In this document: one piece after another, positions 62,212 to 64,000 of the stretch
Layout: each line of letters starts with the position of its first letter
Numbering within the stretch: position 1 is the first letter of the stretch
Source: Prolixibacteraceae bacterium
GTDB lineage: Bacteria; Bacteroidota; Bacteroidia; Bacteroidales; Prolixibacteraceae
Length of the DNA: 64,000 nucleotides
Reading direction: 5' to 3'
Assembly: GCA_028683385.1 (NCBI GenBank)
Contig: JAQUIJ010000009.1
Location: forward strand, 62,001 to 126,000
Made by a program: the position numbers and the translations under genes
Notes under the pieces: model-generated
What the model saw: the letters and a program-made list of their open reading frames with translations, nothing else
The model's database searches: none
Told to the model about the DNA's origin: nothing

Positions 62212-63420
62212 ATGAAGATTCTGGTTTTAAACTGCGGAAGTAGTTCAATCAAATATCAGCTATTCTCAATGACCGACCGGGTGGTAATCGCCAAAGGTGG
62301 TGTTGAAAAACTGGGGATGAAAGGCAGCTTTTTGAAGCATGTCCGTCAGGATGGTCAGGTAGTCGTTTTCGAAGGTGAAATTTTAGATCACAAAATAGGT
62401 GTTGAGTATATATTAGGGATTTTAACCAGCGAAAAACACGGTTGTTTGAAAAGCCTTGAAGAATTGGATGCTGTTGGTCATCGTGTCGTTCATGGTGGCG
62501 AGCTTTTTAATTCGAGCGTTCTTTTAACCGACGACGTACTTGCAGAAGTAACCAAATGCATCGATATCGCACCGCTTCATAATCCGCCCAACCTGAAAGG
62601 CATCAAGGCGATGGAAGAGTTGATCCCCGGAATTCCACAGGTTGGAGTTTTCGATACCGCTTTCCACCAGACTATGGAGCCCAAAGCATATATGTATGGA
62701 ATTCCTTATCCACTCTACAAAAAATATGGGATTCGTCGTTATGGATTCCACGGAACAAGTCACCGTTATGTAACTAAACGTGCTTGCGAATTGCTTGGAG
62801 TTGATTACAATACCCAGAAAATTATTTCATGCCATTTAGGCAACGGAGCTTCTGTTGCTGCAATAAAGAATGGGAAATCGATTGATACGTCGATGGGATT
62901 TACGCCAGTCGAAGGTTTGGTAATGGGAACCCGTAGCGGAGATTTAGATGTTGGTGTTGTGCTTTACATCATGGAAAAAGAGGAAATCGGAATAAAATCG
63001 GCCAATACTTTGTTTAATAAACATGCGGGGATGCTTGGTGTCACCGGAATTTCGTCGGATATGCGCGAAATTGAAATGGCAAGAGACAAGGGAGATGAAA
63101 GAGCAGCTCTTGCACTCGAAATGTACGATTACAAGGTGAAAAAATACATTGGCTCATATATTGCAGCCATGGGAGGACTTGATATTTTGATTATGACCGG
63201 AGGAATTGGCGAAAATGCTGATACAACCCGCGAAGGTGTGTTGAGTGATCTGGATTTTTTGGGGATTTCTTTGGATCATCAGAAAAACAAAGGTTTCAGG
63301 AAAGAAGGGGTTATAAGTACTCCTGAATCAAAAGTAAAGGTTATCGTTGTACCTACCGATGAAGAATTGATGATTGCTTTAGATACTGAACAAATTGTTG
63401 TAAGTCGAAATAAATTGTAA
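62212..63420 (+). CDS. ackA: Acetate kinase
   Basis: 402 residues. Starts MKILVLNCGSSSIKYQLF (adenosine/phosphate motif), then GHRVVHGGELF, VFDTAFHQTMEPKAYMYGIPY, RYGFHGTSHRYVTKRAC, CHLGNGASVAAIKNGKSIDTS, and GGIGENADTTREG. This is the acetate and not the butyrate kinase subfamily (the latter about 355 residues). It makes ATP from acetyl phosphate produced by Pta. Confidence 0.95.
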   Translation: MKILVLNCGSSSIKYQLFSMTDRVVIAKGGVEKLGMKGSFLKHVRQDGQVVVFEGEILDHKIGVEYILGILTSEKHGCLKSLEELDAVGHRVVHGGELFNSSVLLTDDVLAEVTKCIDIAPLHNPPNLKGIKAMEELIPGIPQVGVFDTAFHQTMEPKAYMYGIPYPLYKKYGIRRYGFHGTSHRYVTKRACELLGVDYNTQKIISCHLGNGASVAAIKNGKSIDTSMGFTPVEGLVMGTRSGDLDVGVVLYIMEKEEIGIKSANTLFNKHAGMLGVTGISSDMREIEMARDKGDERAALALEMYDYKVKKYIGSYIAAMGGLDILIMTGGIGENADTTREGVLSDLDFLGISLDHQKNKGFRKEGVISTPESKVKVIVVPTDEELMIALDTEQIVVSRNKL

Positions 63421-63480
63421 GCAATATAGACAGCCTGAAGTAAAGATTATAAGTTGGCTTCTTTTCTTATGAAGATATTG

Positions 63481-63518
63481 AAACGTCCGGTGTTAAATAA
63501 CATCGGACGTTTTATTTT
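63481..63518 (+). terminator. Terminator after ackA
   Basis: AAACGTCCGGTGTT (63481-63494) pairs with AACATCGGACGTTT (63499-63512; one wobble) around AAAT, followed by TATTTT. Confidence 0.88.
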
Positions 63519-63700
63519 ACAGCGGTTTAAAAACATTTTAGTTGATGATGTTTGTTACGTATTAATCAGGCCCGAAATGATAATTTTGTGTTTATAAATT
63601 ACTTCGGATGAAATGAGCATGATTCATGGAAATATAAACAGAAATGAATATTTTCTATCATGCGAATTACATTCGACAATTAAAAACAAATAATATACGA

Positions 63701-64000
63701 ATGAAACTTGAACGCTTAGCTGATTTATTCGTTTATACTAAATCGCTCCGGAAACGGACTCTGGTTGCTGTAAATGCAGTTGATTTACATACACTTGAGG
63801 CCATTTCTGAAGCCATTAAACTTGGAATTGTTTCGGGCGTGGTAACCGGGAACCGTGACGAGATTATCAAATTATGTAATGCACATGAGATTGATCACCA
63901 ATCATTCCAAATCATTCATGCCGAAACCGAAGAAGATGCAGCAATGCTTGCGATTAATCAGGTGAAGCAGATTTCAGGTAGTATTTTAATGAAAGGCTTA
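63701..64000 (+). CDS. ptb: Phosphate acyl (butyryl)transferase-like gene, 5' part
   Basis: The first 100 codons are visible; the gene continues past the window. Starts MKLERLADLFVYTKSLRKRTLVAVNAVDLHTLEAISEAIKL (first 41 residues in part), with GIVSGVVTGNRDEIIKLC and EEDAAMLAINQVKQISGSILMKGL. The pattern fits the phosphate butyryltransferase family (VTGN, then MKG). It would make an acyl phosphate from an acyl-CoA. It lies 188 bp after the ackA terminator, with a short A-rich leader. Whether a butyrate kinase follows is not visible. Confidence 0.7.
   Translation, partial: MKLERLADLFVYTKSLRKRTLVAVNAVDLHTLEAISEAIKLGIVSGVVTGNRDEIIKLCNAHEIDHQSFQIIHAETEEDAAMLAINQVKQISGSILMKGL

Overview
The window is chromosomal DNA from a member of the Bacteroidota, most likely a marine or sediment Bacteroidales/Marinilabiliales-type anaerobe (Prolixibacteraceae is my best guess, by inference only). 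The evidence is a SusC/SusD pair with an ECF sigma/FecR switch, TAnnTTTG-type -7 promoter elements, a DUF4270 lipoprotein, a LytS/LytTR two-component pair, and an arginine operon whose transcarbamylase carries the Bacteroides-type succinylornithine signature. The DNA is AT-rich and densely coding, with short palindromic repeats in many intergenic gaps.

Layout. 1-612: end of an outer-membrane-like protein. 788-3990: translation operon thrS-infC-rpmI-rplT. 4299-4721: a VOC-fold protein. 4911-25451: a glycan-use locus (PUL). It holds a clan GH-D-like glycosidase, ECF sigma factor, FecR anti-sigma, SusC with an STN signalling domain, SusD, a large lipoprotein with a duplicated module, a two-headed esterase, two exported FAD-dependent oxidoreductases flanking a small exported protein with an ApbE-type flavinylation motif, a CstA-type transporter and a GH105/GH88 unsaturated glycuronyl hydrolase. 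25547-25620: tRNA-Pro(CGG). 26141-37507 (minus strand): argR, an N-acylglutamate synthase-like GNAT, argG, a metallo-beta-lactamase-fold protein, argC, argD, proC, proB, proA, argF', argB. Divergent from argR is carA-carB (37751-42157), so one locus supplies carbamoyl phosphate, arginine and proline from glutamate. 42338-46478: fatty acid desaturase, M19-like dipeptidase and a degenerate M29-like protein. 46610-52912: FadL-like outer membrane protein, DUF4270 lipoprotein, Kelch lipoprotein and a LytS/LytTR pair. 52913-53999: gene-poor, with a probable decayed lipoprotein and a 41-residue membrane peptide. 54000-56791: an unnamed Cys-containing protein and a prolyl oligopeptidase. 56803-56937: a palindromic MITE-like repeat. 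56940-59870: FAD/Fe-S dehydrogenase. 60085-64000: pta, a divergent 3-hydroxyacyl-CoA dehydrogenase, ackA, and the start of a Pta/Ptb-family gene.

Most notable: the PUL appears to contain an exported flavin redox module (18117-22754) in which a 316-residue protein carries the motif D-A-V-S-G-A-T, expected to receive covalent FMN. This suggests oxidative chemistry on sugars in the periplasm. Also notable are a terminator hairpin that overlaps a 13-codon ORF just before carA, a perfect 10-bp tandem repeat at the argR promoter, a likely ATA start for infC, Pro90 in the transcarbamylase (succinylated arginine pathway), and several families of palindromic intergenic repeats.
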